Shown here in pieces: positions 45,166 through 54,032 of a DNA stretch of 64,000 nt. The stretch is taken from contig NZ_CP011339.1 of the NCBI RefSeq assembly GCF_001264245.1, positions 1 to 64,000 on the forward strand, in the 5' to 3' direction. The DNA comes from Microcystis panniformis FACHB-1757 (GTDB lineage: Bacteria > Cyanobacteriota > Cyanobacteriia > Cyanobacteriales > Microcystaceae). The notes under the pieces are model-generated. The model did no database searches, was not told the origin of the DNA, and was given only the letters and a program-made list of their open reading frames with translations. The translations under genes and the position numbers were made by a program. The stretch's first letter is position 1; every line of letters starts with the position of its first letter.

Positions 45166-46248
45166 ATGACCACCACTCTACAACAGCGCGAGAGCGCTTC
45201 CCTGTGGGAGCAGTTCTGCCAGTGGATTACCAGCACCAACAACCGTTTATACATCGGTTGGTTCGGTGTCATCATGATCCCCACCCTGCTCACCGCCACC
45301 ACCTGCTTCATCATCGCCTTTATCGCCGCTCCTCCTGTAGATATCGACGGTATTCGCGAGCCTGTAGCTGGTTCCCTACTCTACGGAAACAACATCATCT
45401 CTGGTGCAGTTGTTCCCTCTTCTAACGCAATTGGACTCCACTTCTACCCCATCTGGGAAGCAGCTTCCTTAGATGAGTGGTTATACAACGGTGGTCCCTA
45501 CCAGTTAGTCATTTTCCACTTCTTACTAGGTGTCTTCTGCTACCTCGGTCGTCAGTGGGAACTGTCTTTCCGTTTAGGAATGCGTCCTTGGATTTGTGTA
45601 GCTTACTCTGCACCTGTATCCGCCGCAACTGCTGTATTCTTAATCTATCCCATCGGACAAGGTTCCTTCTCTGATGGTATGCCTTTAGGAATCTCTGGAA
45701 CCTTCAACTTTATGTTTGTGTTCCAAGCAGAACATAACATTCTGATGCACCCCTTCCATATGTTAGGTGTTGCTGGTGTGTTCGGCGGTTCCTTGTTCAG
45801 TGCAATGCACGGTTCCCTAGTAACTTCTTCTTTAGTGCGTGAAACCACTGAAATCGAATCTCAGAACTACGGTTACAAATTCGGTCAAGAAGAAGAAACC
45901 TACAATATCGTTGCCGCTCACGGTTACTTCGGACGTTTAATCTTCCAATACGCTTCTTTCAACAACAGCCGCTCTCTGCACTTCTTCTTAGGTGCATGGC
46001 CGGTAATCGGTATCTGGTTTACGGCAATGGGTGTTAGCACCATGGCGTTTAACCTCAACGGTTTCAACTTCAACCAGTCGATTCTCGATTCTCAAGGTCG
46101 TGTAATCGGTACTTGGGCCGATGTGTTAAACCGCGCTGGTATCGGTATGGAAGTAATGCACGAGCGCAATGCACATAACTTCCCCTTAGACTTAGCTAGT
46201 GGTGAACAGGCTCCCGTAGCTCTGACCGCTCCTGCTATCAATGGTTAA
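45166..46248 (+). CDS. psbA: Photosystem II reaction centre protein D1
   Basis: 360 residues of the five-helix D1 protein of photosystem II in the thylakoid. Visible functional residues include Gln130 (LLGVFCYLGRQW), Tyr161 in FLIYPIGQGS, Asp170 in SFSDGMPLG, the QB pocket with Ser264 in FQYASFNNSR, and the Mn-cluster ligands in EVMHERNAHNFPLDLA. The mature end Ala344 is followed by a 16-residue processed tail (SGEQAPVALTAPAING). Gln130 is the type seen in low-light D1 forms. Codon use is strongly biased, as in highly expressed genes. It is intact and monocistronic, with a strong promoter and terminator. Confidence 0.99.
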   Translation: MTTTLQQRESASLWEQFCQWITSTNNRLYIGWFGVIMIPTLLTATTCFIIAFIAAPPVDIDGIREPVAGSLLYGNNIISGAVVPSSNAIGLHFYPIWEAASLDEWLYNGGPYQLVIFHFLLGVFCYLGRQWELSFRLGMRPWICVAYSAPVSAATAVFLIYPIGQGSFSDGMPLGISGTFNFMFVFQAEHNILMHPFHMLGVAGVFGGSLFSAMHGSLVTSSLVRETTEIESQNYGYKFGQEEETYNIVAAHGYFGRLIFQYASFNNSRSLHFFLGAWPVIGIWFTAMGVSTMAFNLNGFNFNQSILDSQGRVIGTWADVLNRAGIGMEVMHERNAHNFPLDLASGEQAPVALTAPAING

Positions 46249-46264
46249 TTCCTAGTCTGAACGA

Positions 46265-46294
46265 AAAGGCACTCCCGCGAGGGGGTGCTTTTTT
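46265..46294 (+). terminator. Rho-independent terminator of psbA
   Basis: GGCACTCCCGCGAGGGGGTGC folds as stem GCACTCCC / GGGGGTGC with loop GCGA, followed by a run of six T residues. It lies 17 bases after the stop. Confidence 0.9.
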
Positions 46295-46357
46295 GTTGTT
46301 AGAATTGGGGAACAATGAAAAACGCTGCAAAATGCTTATTCTCAAACAATCATCATT

Positions 46358-46927
46358 ATGACCGCTCTCACTGGAAAATATACTCTTAGTCAATATTTTG
46401 AGCAGGAAATACAATCCCAAACTCGTCATGAATATCTGGATGGAAAAATTATTGCTATGACAGGAGGAACACCGACTCATAATCGCATTATTAGTAATTT
46501 ATTAGTGGCTTTATATACTGGACTAAAGAATCAACCCTATGCCGTTTTTGTCACCGATCAGCGTTTATGGATACCTGAGCGTCAAATAGCTACCTATCCT
46601 GATATTATGGTGATGCCTGAACCTCTCACTTATCAAGAAGGACGCAAAGATACTTTAATTAATCCTGTTTTGATTACTGAGGTTTTGTCTGCTGCAACGG
46701 CAAGTTACGACAGAGAAGAAAAGTTGGCCGCTTATCGAACCATTGCAACTTTTCATGAATATTTATTGATTTCTCAGGAAAAATGTTATATTGAACATTT
46801 TCAAAAGGAAGGCGATTGCTGGGTGTTTACAGCTTATGAATATGATACGATAATTCATTTAAATTCTTTGGAAATTCAGATAGTAATCGCAGATGTTTAC
46901 CATAAAATTATCTTTGAAAATAATTAA
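46358..46927 (+). CDS. Uma2-family putative endonuclease
   Basis: 189 residues of the large Uma2 (DUF820, PD-(D/E)XK-like) family expanded in cyanobacteria: YTLSQYFEQEIQSQTRHEYL, DGKIIAMTGGTPTHNRIISN, VFVTDQRLWIPERQIATYPD, IMVMPEPLTYQEGRKDTLIN, PVLITEVLSAATASYDREEK. The Asp in YPDI, the Glu in ITEVLS and the Lys in EEKLAAYR form the expected PD-ExK set. The physiological role is unknown. It is intact and follows the psbA terminator. Confidence 0.88.
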   Translation: MTALTGKYTLSQYFEQEIQSQTRHEYLDGKIIAMTGGTPTHNRIISNLLVALYTGLKNQPYAVFVTDQRLWIPERQIATYPDIMVMPEPLTYQEGRKDTLINPVLITEVLSAATASYDREEKLAAYRTIATFHEYLLISQEKCYIEHFQKEGDCWVFTAYEYDTIIHLNSLEIQIVIADVYHKIIFENN

Positions 46928-46956
46928 AATATAAGGAAAATAGTTTAAGAGGTAAA

Positions 46957-47166
46957 ATGATGACTTTGCAAGAAATGATCAAATCTTTTGAGAATTTATC
47001 AGAGGATGAACAAGAGTCATTGTTAGAGATTTTGTCTCAATATAGAGCTAAAGGAAGAGAAAGAGAAATTTTAGCTAATTTTAAGGAATTGAAACAGGCG
47101 ATCGCTACTGGAACAGCCAGAAGGGGAACCGCAGAAGATTTGATTGCTGATTTGAATGAGGATTAA
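46957..47166 (+). CDS. Small antitoxin-like protein
   Basis: 69 residues, all helical and acidic/Gln-rich (LSEDEQESLLEILSQYRAKG, FKELKQAIATGTARRGTAED, LIADLNED). Its stop is three bases before the RelE-type toxin start, which marks it as the antitoxin of that pair. No standard DNA-binding domain is seen. The intact antitoxin faces a toxin with a premature stop. Confidence 0.75.
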   Translation: MMTLQEMIKSFENLSEDEQESLLEILSQYRAKGREREILANFKELKQAIATGTARRGTAEDLIADLNED

Positions 47167-47168
47167 CA

Positions 47169-47456
47169 ATGGCTCTAATATGGAGTGATGGGTTTAAGCG
47201 TTCGTTTAAGAAGCTAATCAAGAAAAATCCCCAGTTAAAACCTAAAATTTTCGATGTACTTAGAAAGCTGGCAGAAGACCCATTTACACTGTCTTTAAAA
47301 ACCCATAGGTTAAGTGGTAATTTAGAAGGGTTATGGTCTTGTACTGTGGCTTACGATTGTCGAATTATTTTTAGTTTTTCGGAAGATGGAGAATATTGAG
47401 AAGTTATCATCTTGTTAATTGATATTGGTAGTCACGATCAGGTGTATAGAAAATAG
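47169..47456 (+). pseudogene. RelE/ParE-type toxin with a premature stop
   Basis: The frame MALIWSDGFKRSFKKLIKKN, PFTLSLKTHRLSGNLEGLWS, CTVAYDCRIIFSFSEDGEY runs to TGA at 47397-47399, then continues in frame as EVIILLIDIGSHDQVYRK to 47456. The continuation is the conserved last strand and the terminal IGSHDxVY of this toxin subfamily, so the TGA is a nonsense mutation (for instance CGA to TGA). Loss of the last strand normally kills RelE-type activity. Confidence 0.82.
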
Positions 47457-47725
47457 GCTAGACTAGAAAGCGATCCCGCAGGTTTCGGCGTTGCGGTAAG
47501 TAGTCATGCAAAATTAATTACCTGCCCGATCGAGCTAAAACCCTTACGGGGCAATGATCGTCATGTGTAAATAATTTTGCCTAGGTACTTATTTCGAGAT
47601 CCCGGAGCATCAAGATAAGCTAAGACGAATTTTAACCGCTTATAGGTCAGTAGGAATGCTACGATAGCGTTGGGCGAGGATGTGAAGTCGGTCCTTGAAT
47701 TGATCAGAGAAAAGGAGTTTAAAGG
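47457..47725. other. Intergenic region before arsM, holding MITE family 5
   Basis: After the toxin fragment comes the MITE at 47499-47589. 47592-47700 holds no gene; a purine-rich AGAAAAGGAGTTTAAAGG just before arsM supplies its ribosome-binding site. Confidence 0.5.
47499..47589. mobile_element. MITE family 5, copy 1 (91 bp)
   Basis: AGTAGTCATGCAAAATTAAT ... AAATAATTTTGCCTAGGTACT, flanked by TA on both sides (47497-47498, 47590-47591). The ends are imperfect inverted repeats (AGTAgtCatGCAAAATTAat / AGTAcCtaGGCAAAATTAt). A second copy lies in the start codon of an IS4 transposase at 63573-63662. Confidence 0.88.
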
Positions 47726-48700
47726 ATGAAAATGACTTATCTGGAAGCTACTGCCAAATTTTACAGCGAAGTGGCCCAAACTCCCGAAGTGGGGCTATGT
47801 TGTGTTCAAAGCAGTCCTTTGCAACTACCGGGGTTAAAAATCCCTGCCATTATGCAGGAGATGAACTATGGTTGTGGCACGACGGTGCAGGCCAATGAAT
47901 TAGGCAATTCTCCTAGGGTTTTGTATGTGGGTGTGGGTGGTGGTTTAGAAGCACTGCAATTCGCCTATTTTTCCCGTCGTCCGGGGGGAGTGATTGCGGT
48001 AGATCCAGTGCCAGAAATGCGTTGGGCAGCCCAAAGAAATCTCAGCGAAGCGCTGCTGGAAAATCCCTGGTTTAGTCTCGATTTTGTGGAAATTAGAGAT
48101 GGTTCTGCCTTTGAATTGCCGGTGGAGGATGCCTCCGTCGATGTAGTGGCGCAGAATTGTCTTTTTAATATCTTTAAACCAGCCGATTTACAGTTAGCTT
48201 TACGGGAAGCTTTTCGCGTCTTAAAACCGGGAGGACGTTTACTGATGAGTGATCCGATCGCCCCTCGTCCAATTCCCGAACATTTGCAAGAAGATCAGCG
48301 TTTACGCGCTATGTGTCTATCGGGGGCCTTGACCTACGATGATTATATTCAACAGTTGATCGCTGCTGGTTTTGGTCAGGTAGAAATTCGGGCCCGTCGT
48401 CCCTATCGTTTACTGGACTGTCAGAGTTATAATTTAGCCGAGCCGCTCCTCTTAGAAAGTTTAGATTCCGTGGCTTTTAAAGTAGCTATTCCCGAAGATG
48501 GGGCCTGTATTTTTACCGGCAAAACTGCTATTTATACTGGTACGGAGGCAATTTTTGATGATGGTGCTGGACATATTTTAGCCAAAGGATTGCCAGTGGC
48601 CGTCTGTGATAAAACTGCGAGCAACTTGGCTCGTTTCTCTCCCCAAGATATCCTCATCACCGAGTCCACTTGGCACTATAATGGGGGCGGTTGCTGTTAA
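47726..48700 (+). CDS. arsM: Arsenosugar-pathway arsenite methyltransferase
   Basis: 324 residues: MTYLEATAKFYSEVAQTPEV, then GLCCVQSSPLQLPGLKIPAI, the SAM-binding fold RVLYVGVGGGLEALQFAYFS, VDVVAQNCLFNIFKPADLQL and FRVLKPGGRLLMSDPIAPRP. The Cys residues in LCCV, YGCGT and AQNCLFN are those used by ArsM to bind trivalent arsenic; the C-terminus ends GGGCC. It methylates arsenite in the cytosol and feeds arsenosugar synthesis together with the radical-SAM protein ArsS, found 413 bp downstream. The gap is filled by two MITEs. Confidence 0.92.
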   Translation: MKMTYLEATAKFYSEVAQTPEVGLCCVQSSPLQLPGLKIPAIMQEMNYGCGTTVQANELGNSPRVLYVGVGGGLEALQFAYFSRRPGGVIAVDPVPEMRWAAQRNLSEALLENPWFSLDFVEIRDGSAFELPVEDASVDVVAQNCLFNIFKPADLQLALREAFRVLKPGGRLLMSDPIAPRPIPEHLQEDQRLRAMCLSGALTYDDYIQQLIAAGFGQVEIRARRPYRLLDCQSYNLAEPLLLESLDSVAFKVAIPEDGACIFTGKTAIYTGTEAIFDDGAGHILAKGLPVAVCDKTASNLARFSPQDILITESTWHYNGGGCC

Positions 48701-48746
48701 AAAAGTACGGTCGAGACAAGTTCGATCCCTCAGTTATCAGTTATCA

Positions 48747-48854
48747 GGAATTAAATATAAGATGAACGTAGGTTGGGTTGAAGCATGAAACCCAACGCCC
48801 GCATAGTTTACGCTACCGCTAACCCATCCTATAAATAATTGTGCCTCCCTACTT
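48747..48854. mobile_element. MITE family 3, copy 2 (partial)
   Basis: AATTAAATATAAGATGAACG onward matches copy 1 at 17240-17350, including AACCCAACGCCCGC and TTTACGCTACCGCTAACCCA. The left inverted end has been lost. Confidence 0.75.
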
Positions 48855-48858
48855 ATCA

Positions 48859-48990
48859 GGCTCTTCTGGTTTCTGTGTGGAAACGAGGTCTATACTGATA
48901 GAATATCCGCAAAATAGCCCTAAAAGTCTTGCCCGATAAGCATTTCACGACTCCATAAGCAAAAATTATCACACAAAGTCGAGAAGAGCC
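48859..48990. mobile_element. MITE family 1, copy 3 (132 bp, inverted)
   Basis: Ends GGCTCTTCTGGTTTCTGTG and CGAGAAGAGCC, reversed relative to copies 1 and 2; 7-bp duplication CTTATCA (48852-48858 and 48991-48997). Confidence 0.92.
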
Positions 48991-49014
48991 CTTATCAGTT
49001 ATCATTGATTAGTT

Positions 49015-49110
49015 ATTGGTCACTGATTACTGTTCACTGATTACTGATTACTGATTACTGATTACTGATTACTGATTACTGATTACTGATTACTGTTCAC
49101 TGATTACTCT
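49015..49110. repeat. Tandem TGATTAC/ACTGATT heptamer array
   Basis: About nine GATTACT heptamers, some with an inserted TGTTCACTGA, run up to 49105, immediately before arsS. They leave almost no room for a normal promoter; expression of arsS may depend on upstream arsM or MITE promoters. Confidence 0.85.
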
Positions 49111-49113
49111 CCC

Positions 49114-50091
49114 ATGACTCCTTTTTTCGAGAAACTAAAAACTCCTTTAACTAAGCAAAAAATCTCGGTTATGCAAATTAATTTGGGAAAAAAATGTAAC
49201 CTTGCTTGTAGCCATTGTCATGTGGAAGCTAGTCCAGTTCGCTCCGAAGAAATGACTCCAGAAGTGTGCGAACAAATTATCGAACTGATCGCAAGATTTC
49301 CCCAAATTAAAACCGTCGATCTGACTGGCGGCGCTCCCGAAATGCTCTACGGTTTTAAACCAATTGTGGAAACCTCTAGAAAAGCGGGAAAAGAGGTAAT
49401 TGTGCGCTCGAATTTAACTATTTATTTCGAGAAAGGATTTACTGATATTCCTGAATATTGCGCTGGACATCAGCTGCGGGTGGTGGCTTCTTTACCCTGT
49501 TATCTTGCCGATAATGTGGATAAAATGCGCGGTCTGGGAGTCTATGATCGATCGATTGCTGCTTTACAATGGTTAAACCGTCTTGGCTACGCTCAAGAGC
49601 CGAATTTGATTGTGGATTTAGTCTATAATCCCCAGATTCCTAAGTCAGAGAATTTTTCTCTCACACCAGATCAGGTATCCCTAACACAGGATTACAAAAA
49701 GTTCTTGCAAGAACATTTTAATATTTCTTTTAACAATCTGTTTACTATCACTAACCTACCCGTCGGCAGGACGCGCTTCCATCTGGAACACCAGCAACTC
49801 TATCAACCCTATCTTCAATTCCTCGAAGACCATTTTAATGGCGATACTGTCGAATATTTGATGTGTCGTAATCAGCTTTCGATCGATTATTTGGGTAATA
49901 TCTATGACTGCGATTTTAATCAGATGGAGGGTCTGGCCGCTTGCACCAGTCAAGGCCAAAAATTAACCCTGCCGGATTTATTACAAGCGGGTACTTTAGA
50001 GCTAATTACAGAGGTACAAACCGCTTCCTATTGCTACGGTTGCACTGCCGGCAGCGGTTCCAGTTGTGGGGGAGCTTTGATTTCAGTCTGA
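49114..50091 (+). CDS. arsS: Arsenosugar biosynthesis radical SAM protein
   Basis: 325 residues. The iron-sulfur motif CNLACSHCH is CxxxCxxC, marking a radical SAM enzyme, followed by TVDLTGGAPEML (GGE-like SAM site). The C-terminal SPASM-type Cys cluster shows CRNQLSIDYLGNIYDCDFNQ and SYCYGCTAGSGSSCGG. ArsS attaches the 5'-deoxyadenosyl group to methylated arsenic in arsenosugar formation, as the partner of ArsM. The frame is intact. Confidence 0.92.
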   Translation: MTPFFEKLKTPLTKQKISVMQINLGKKCNLACSHCHVEASPVRSEEMTPEVCEQIIELIARFPQIKTVDLTGGAPEMLYGFKPIVETSRKAGKEVIVRSNLTIYFEKGFTDIPEYCAGHQLRVVASLPCYLADNVDKMRGLGVYDRSIAALQWLNRLGYAQEPNLIVDLVYNPQIPKSENFSLTPDQVSLTQDYKKFLQEHFNISFNNLFTITNLPVGRTRFHLEHQQLYQPYLQFLEDHFNGDTVEYLMCRNQLSIDYLGNIYDCDFNQMEGLAACTSQGQKLTLPDLLQAGTLELITEVQTASYCYGCTAGSGSSCGGALISV

Positions 50092-50129
50092 ACAAGTGTA
50101 CTGGAAATAGTCAAAAGTTTGGCCGATGA

Positions 50130-50402
50130 TTAGGGACCAGAAAAAACCGCCGATTCGATATCTTGGCGACTCAGGGAGTATTTAAAAGCGCGATTGATGT
50201 CACTGCCGTCATTGGCTGCCCGAAGGTAACGAACGGTGATTTCTTCGATATCGAGGCAGATTTCCGCTTTCCATGTCGGTTTTTCCACAGTCCAACAGTG
50301 GACATTCTCGGTATTTTTCCGACAACCTAATTTAACTAGCCATGCTTCGATCGCCGGTAAGGGATGATTATAGAGGGGAGTATCAGCAGTGGGAATCTTC
50401 AT
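50130..50402 (-). CDS. DUF3143 family protein
   Basis: 90 residues: MKIPTADTPLYNHPLPAIEA, WLVKLGCRKNTENVHCWTVE, KPTWKAEICLDIEEITVRYL, AFKYSLSRQDIESAVFSGP. This small cyanobacterial family of unknown function is regularly found beside a J-domain protein, as here (five bases from the upstream stop). Length and frame are normal. Confidence 0.85.
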   Translation of the reverse strand: MKIPTADTPLYNHPLPAIEAWLVKLGCRKNTENVHCWTVEKPTWKAEICLDIEEITVRYLRAANDGSDINRAFKYSLSRQDIESAVFSGP

Positions 50403-50407
50403 CGCAT

Positions 50408-50902
50408 CTAAATCAAAAATAATTGGGCTACAGTGACAGCATTCTCTCCTCGAAGCATAGCAATAATCACCGCCAGTAACAAGCAGCCGAGCAGGGTGAG
50501 TGCCAAGATAAACAAAGCAAAAATCTCTCCCGAAGATAGGGGCCGATCAGTCGGATCGAGATAGGCGCTACGATTAGCTATGGGTTGATCGCTATCGGGG
50601 ATGGTTTGGATGACATTCCAGCGCGAGTAACCTATCTGTAAATCATACAGGGAACGGCGATCGGGATTACTCAGGGTGGCATAAGCTTCGTTAAGACGCT
50701 GGAATTTAACCTTTGCCACTTCGGGGCTGAGTTCGGTAGTATCGGGGTGGTATCGTTTGCTTAGTTCCCGATAGGCGCGTCGCACTTCGATCACTGAGGC
50801 GCTCGGATGTAGTCCTAGAATGGCATAATAGGTATCGGCAAAGTGCGAGTTAGCGGCAATGACTCGCGGGGTAGTTTGGGAATTATCGCGCTCGAAGGTC
50901 AC
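50408..50902 (-). CDS. J-domain (DnaJ-like) membrane protein
   Basis: 164 residues. A J-domain at 25-95 contains the HPD tripeptide (SKRYHPDTTELSPEVAKVKF) with flanking helices TYYAILGLHPSASVIEVRRA and LNEAYATLSNPDRRSLYDL. A C-terminal membrane helix follows (EIFALFILALTLLGCLLLAV). It probably brings a DnaK to a membrane site. It is transcribed before DUF3143, five bases apart, as one operon. There is no zinc-finger or C-terminal DnaJ domain. Confidence 0.9.
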   Translation of the reverse strand: MTFERDNSQTTPRVIAANSHFADTYYAILGLHPSASVIEVRRAYRELSKRYHPDTTELSPEVAKVKFQRLNEAYATLSNPDRRSLYDLQIGYSRWNVIQTIPDSDQPIANRSAYLDPTDRPLSSGEIFALFILALTLLGCLLLAVIIAMLRGENAVTVAQLFLI

Positions 50903-50929
50903 AAGATTTTTTACACTAAAAATTGGGTT

Positions 50930-51320
50930 TAAAGCCTCGCCCTTTTAGGGCGACTTTATGTGATGTATGATATTAAGAATAGCGGGCCGGGTAAGCAACC
51001 GCTTAAAAAACCCAGTCATCGCAGGATGAACGCACCTTGAAAACTAGAGTTATGGGGTTCTATAGGGGAATGCTCCTATAGGTAAAAGCTCTAAGCGTCA
51101 AGTACCAGAGAAACCAATTATTTTAGAGGTTTTGAACTGTATCGTAGGGCATACGAAAACAGGCTTCTGTAAGGGAGCGAAAGTCTGAGGAGAGAACCAC
51201 CTCTGGGTGGGATTTCGCCAGGAATCTAATTCAAGTGGACTCGTTGAGCCAGAAATTCTCAGCAGTGATGCTAGAAGAATCCACGTCCGTTTACGGCGTG
51301 GGGTATGTCAAACTAAAAAT
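50930..51320 (+). mobile_element. Non-autonomous IS200/IS605-like element, possible guide-RNA relic
   Basis: It starts GCCTCGCCCTTTTAGGGCGAC, a subterminal hairpin like the left end of IS200/IS605 elements, with TTTATGTGATGTATGATATT after it. It ends GAATCCACGTCCGTTTACGGCGTGG, a second hairpin typical of a right end. The 350 bases between have many stem-loops (GGAATGCTCCTATAGG, CCACCTCTGGGTGG) but no open frame. It could be a mobile element that kept only the ends and the RNA part of a TnpB locus. Evidence is structural only. Confidence 0.5.
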
Positions 51321-51347
51321 TGTCTTAATATTCTAACCCTGTTGATC

Positions 51348-51911
51348 ATGAAATCTCGTTATCGGCTGCGTCTTCGGATCTGTCTTGTCTTTCTCATTGT
51401 TGCTCTGACGAGTTTCTCTCCTTGGCTAACCCCTAGCGCCTATGCGGGAATCGATGACGATCGCCTTGATGGTAATATTTTTGTGGTCTATGCGGGTAAT
51501 GGTTCCCTCGTACCACCGCGTTTAAATTTAGCGGAAACTTTTCAACGGAAAATTCCGGCTATTATTGTCTATTATCTGGATGATAGTAGCGATTGTAAGC
51601 GATTTGCGGCAATTGTCTCCCGTTTTCAAGAGTTTTATGGTCGCGCCGCCAGTATTATCCCCGTAAGTGTCGATTCTATCCCCTTAAAGTCTTCCTATCG
51701 TGCCGATGAACCGGGTTACTATTATCGCGGCGGGGTTCCCCAAACAGTGGTTTTAGACCAACAGGGTAAAGTGGTTTATGATGGTTTGGGCAATGTTAAA
51801 TACGAAGATGTGGATGATGTCTTAAGAAAGGTTTTTGATCTTCTGCCTCGATCAGAATCGGTAGAGTTAAAAAGACGCTCTTTTAACGAGTTTAACGCCG
51901 AATTGCGCTAG
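51348..51911 (+). CDS. Thylakoid membrane photosystem I accumulation factor (thioredoxin-like fold)
   Basis: 187 residues from ATG at 51348. A signal peptide (RLRICLVFLIVALTSFSPWL...SAYA) leads to the lumen or periplasm. The mature part has DGNIFVVYAGNGSLVPPRLN, IIVYYLDDSSDCKRFAAIVS, FYGRAASIIPVSVDSIPL, YYYRGGVPQTVVLDQQGKVV and FDLLPRSESVELKRRSFNEF. The DSSDCKR loop corresponds to the thioredoxin active-site region but has only one Cys. Cyanobacterial members are annotated as affecting photosystem I accumulation. The frame continues upstream into the IS200/IS605-like element, but that is not coding. Confidence 0.75.
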   Translation: MKSRYRLRLRICLVFLIVALTSFSPWLTPSAYAGIDDDRLDGNIFVVYAGNGSLVPPRLNLAETFQRKIPAIIVYYLDDSSDCKRFAAIVSRFQEFYGRAASIIPVSVDSIPLKSSYRADEPGYYYRGGVPQTVVLDQQGKVVYDGLGNVKYEDVDDVLRKVFDLLPRSESVELKRRSFNEFNAELR

Positions 51912-52610
51912 TTACCTCTTTTTTATCCTCAATTGAACCAAAAATAATCATTTAGAGATGCTGTCAGCAGCGTCTCTATCTTGTTTTTAGGAAAAATAAA
52001 ATTATTTACCTATTGTTTTTATGGCTCTTCTAGGTTCTGTGTGAGCATGGTATAATAGTAACACAGAACAGGAGGTGGGTTATGTGGATAAATTTTGATC
52101 AACTCCTCGATTTACCAAATGCAACAGTGGTCAATTATCAAAAAATTGCTCAGACAATTTTCCTAAAGCTTGCTCTTTTAAATGAAACAATTGAATGTCC
52201 GAATTGCCATCAAACCTTAGACAGAATCAATCAGACAGAGTATAATCTAGTCAGAGACTTGTCAATATTAGGTAATCCAGTATATTTAGAAGTACCACGC
52301 CGTCAGTTTCATTGTCAAAAGTGCCAAAAGTATATCAGCGAAAGACTGAGTTTTATGAGATTAAGACAGCATCATACAATTCGCTATGAATCGATGATTT
52401 ATGAGAGAGTAAAAAATTGTAGCATCGAAGAAATAAGTCGAGAAGAAGGGTTAGGATGGTCAGAAGTTGAGTTAATATTTAATCACTGTGCTAAAGAACT
52501 AGAAAAGGAAGAGTGGGAAGCACCAGAACGAATAAGCTTAGATGAATTTAGTAACTTAAAAGGACATAAAGATTTCATCACAACGGTCGTAGATATGGAC
52601 AAGAAAATTT

Positions 52611-54032
52611 GGCTCTTCGTTACTATTTATGCTAAATCAACAGACAAGATGCCAAGATAACATACTTCTAACCCAAAAATTACGAAAGTTTCTCAAGCCA
52701 TAGGCTCTCCGTTTTATTAGTTTCAGTTTATTGTTGATTCCCTCGACCACCCCATTCGTTGTCCTTCGCTCGAAATAACTAATGATTTCTCCAAACCAGT
52801 TTCGGATTGTTTGACAACTCTTGGTAAAAACACTGGAGGATTTTGCCAACCATTCCGAGATGGATAGCAGTCCTTCTGTCGGATTCTCTGAGGTTTCATA
52901 AATCTTTCTAAATTCTTCCTTTAACTCGTGCATCTTTTTCAAATTTGGTCAATTTTCTTTGATAGCTTCTAGTTTGATTTTTTGAGTTTCCGTTAAATCT
53001 TTTTCATTTTTTAACAAGCTATATTTACTTCGCTTTAAAACTTCTAGCTTCGCTTCTTTTTTCGCTTTCTGTTTTTTATTTTTCTGCGCTTCTACGGCTC
53101 TTTTTTCTGCTTTTCTTTGTTCGTCTAACTCTTGATTAATTTGTTTCATTACATGGAATCTATCGGCGACTACCTCGGCCGATGGCATCAATTCTTTCAC
53201 CAAATTTTTATAGGGCAACCAAAGGTCTATGCTGACTTCTTCAATTTGCTCTAACACCTCTTTTCCCCACCCTGTAAGCGTTTCCCTCAATTCTTCTTGT
53301 GTTCGCTTCTCTAGAATAGCTATTAGTTTTCCCGTATCTAAATTTACTAAAACCGCACAGTAATTTTTTTGTCCTTTGACTAGAGCGATTTCGTCAATTC
53401 CTAGTCTTTTTAATTTCGATAGGTCTGTCTCTGTAATTTCTTCAGCTATGTCCTCTATCATTCTTTGAATCTCTTCTTCCGTTACGTCATTTCTTCGACT
53501 AACATTTAAAATATCTCCTTCTTTTAATTGTTCGAGTATATTCTCGGCTAGTCTTTTCGTATAGGTTCGTTTCTTGGCGACAAAATCTAACTCTTCGCTA
53601 AAGGGTTTCTGACAATTATCGCACTTAAATTGACGACGATTAACCTGTAGGTACACTGGTTGTCCTGAGATTGGTAAATCTTTGACTAAATGTCGATGAT
53701 TTTGGTGGAGTTTATCGCTCTCTAACCCACAACGAGGACAGGTTGCTTTTTGATTTTTCGATTCGATTCGGCAAACTATACCGATATTTTCTAGGTGTAG
53801 ATAGCCTTGAATACAGGTTCCTTTTAGGTTCAAAAATTTGTCAAGTATCATAAGTAAAATAATCTCGTTTTTGGCTATTATATCAAATCTTAACTCAATT
53901 GTCTATCTTTTGGTATTAACCTGTTTGTGCCTTAAGTCCTTTCCTGTATGAATTTCAGCTACTTTTGAGCGTAGTTGCTCTCATCGAATTTTATTTGAAG
54001 TTAATTATTTGCATAACAATTCCCGAAGAGCC
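52611..54032 (-). mobile_element. ISL3-type element B, copy 1 (1,422 bp)
   Basis: Ends GGCTCTTCGTTAC and CCCGAAGAGCC; 8-bp duplication GAAAATTT (52603-52610 and 54033-54040). Equal in length to copy 2 (61737-63158). Confidence 0.95.
52637..53851 (-). pseudogene. ISL3-family transposase B, copy 1, with internal stop
   Basis: Same protein as 61763-62977 except for an internal TGA after LEAIKEN (TTCC changed to TGACC near 52947), and substitutions KEGD for KSGD, QKAKKEA for QKAEKEA and RRAYGLRNF for RRGYGFRNF. The zinc knuckles (CPRCGLESDKLH; CDNCQKPF) and DDE region are retained. Probably inactive; copy 2 could supply transposase. Confidence 0.92.

Noticed and set aside
50930..51320. Group II intron
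   Set aside because: I looked for a domain V-like hairpin and a GUGYG start and did not find them; the IS200/IS605-like hairpins at both ends fit better.
51207..51347. Upstream extension of the photosystem I factor gene
   Set aside because: The frame is open by chance through the IS-like element; the signal peptide begins at ATG 51348.
52023..52060. Clear target duplication for ISL3-type element A
   Set aside because: The flanks TTTTTAT and TTTTTTTT are T-rich and do not match exactly, so no length can be stated.
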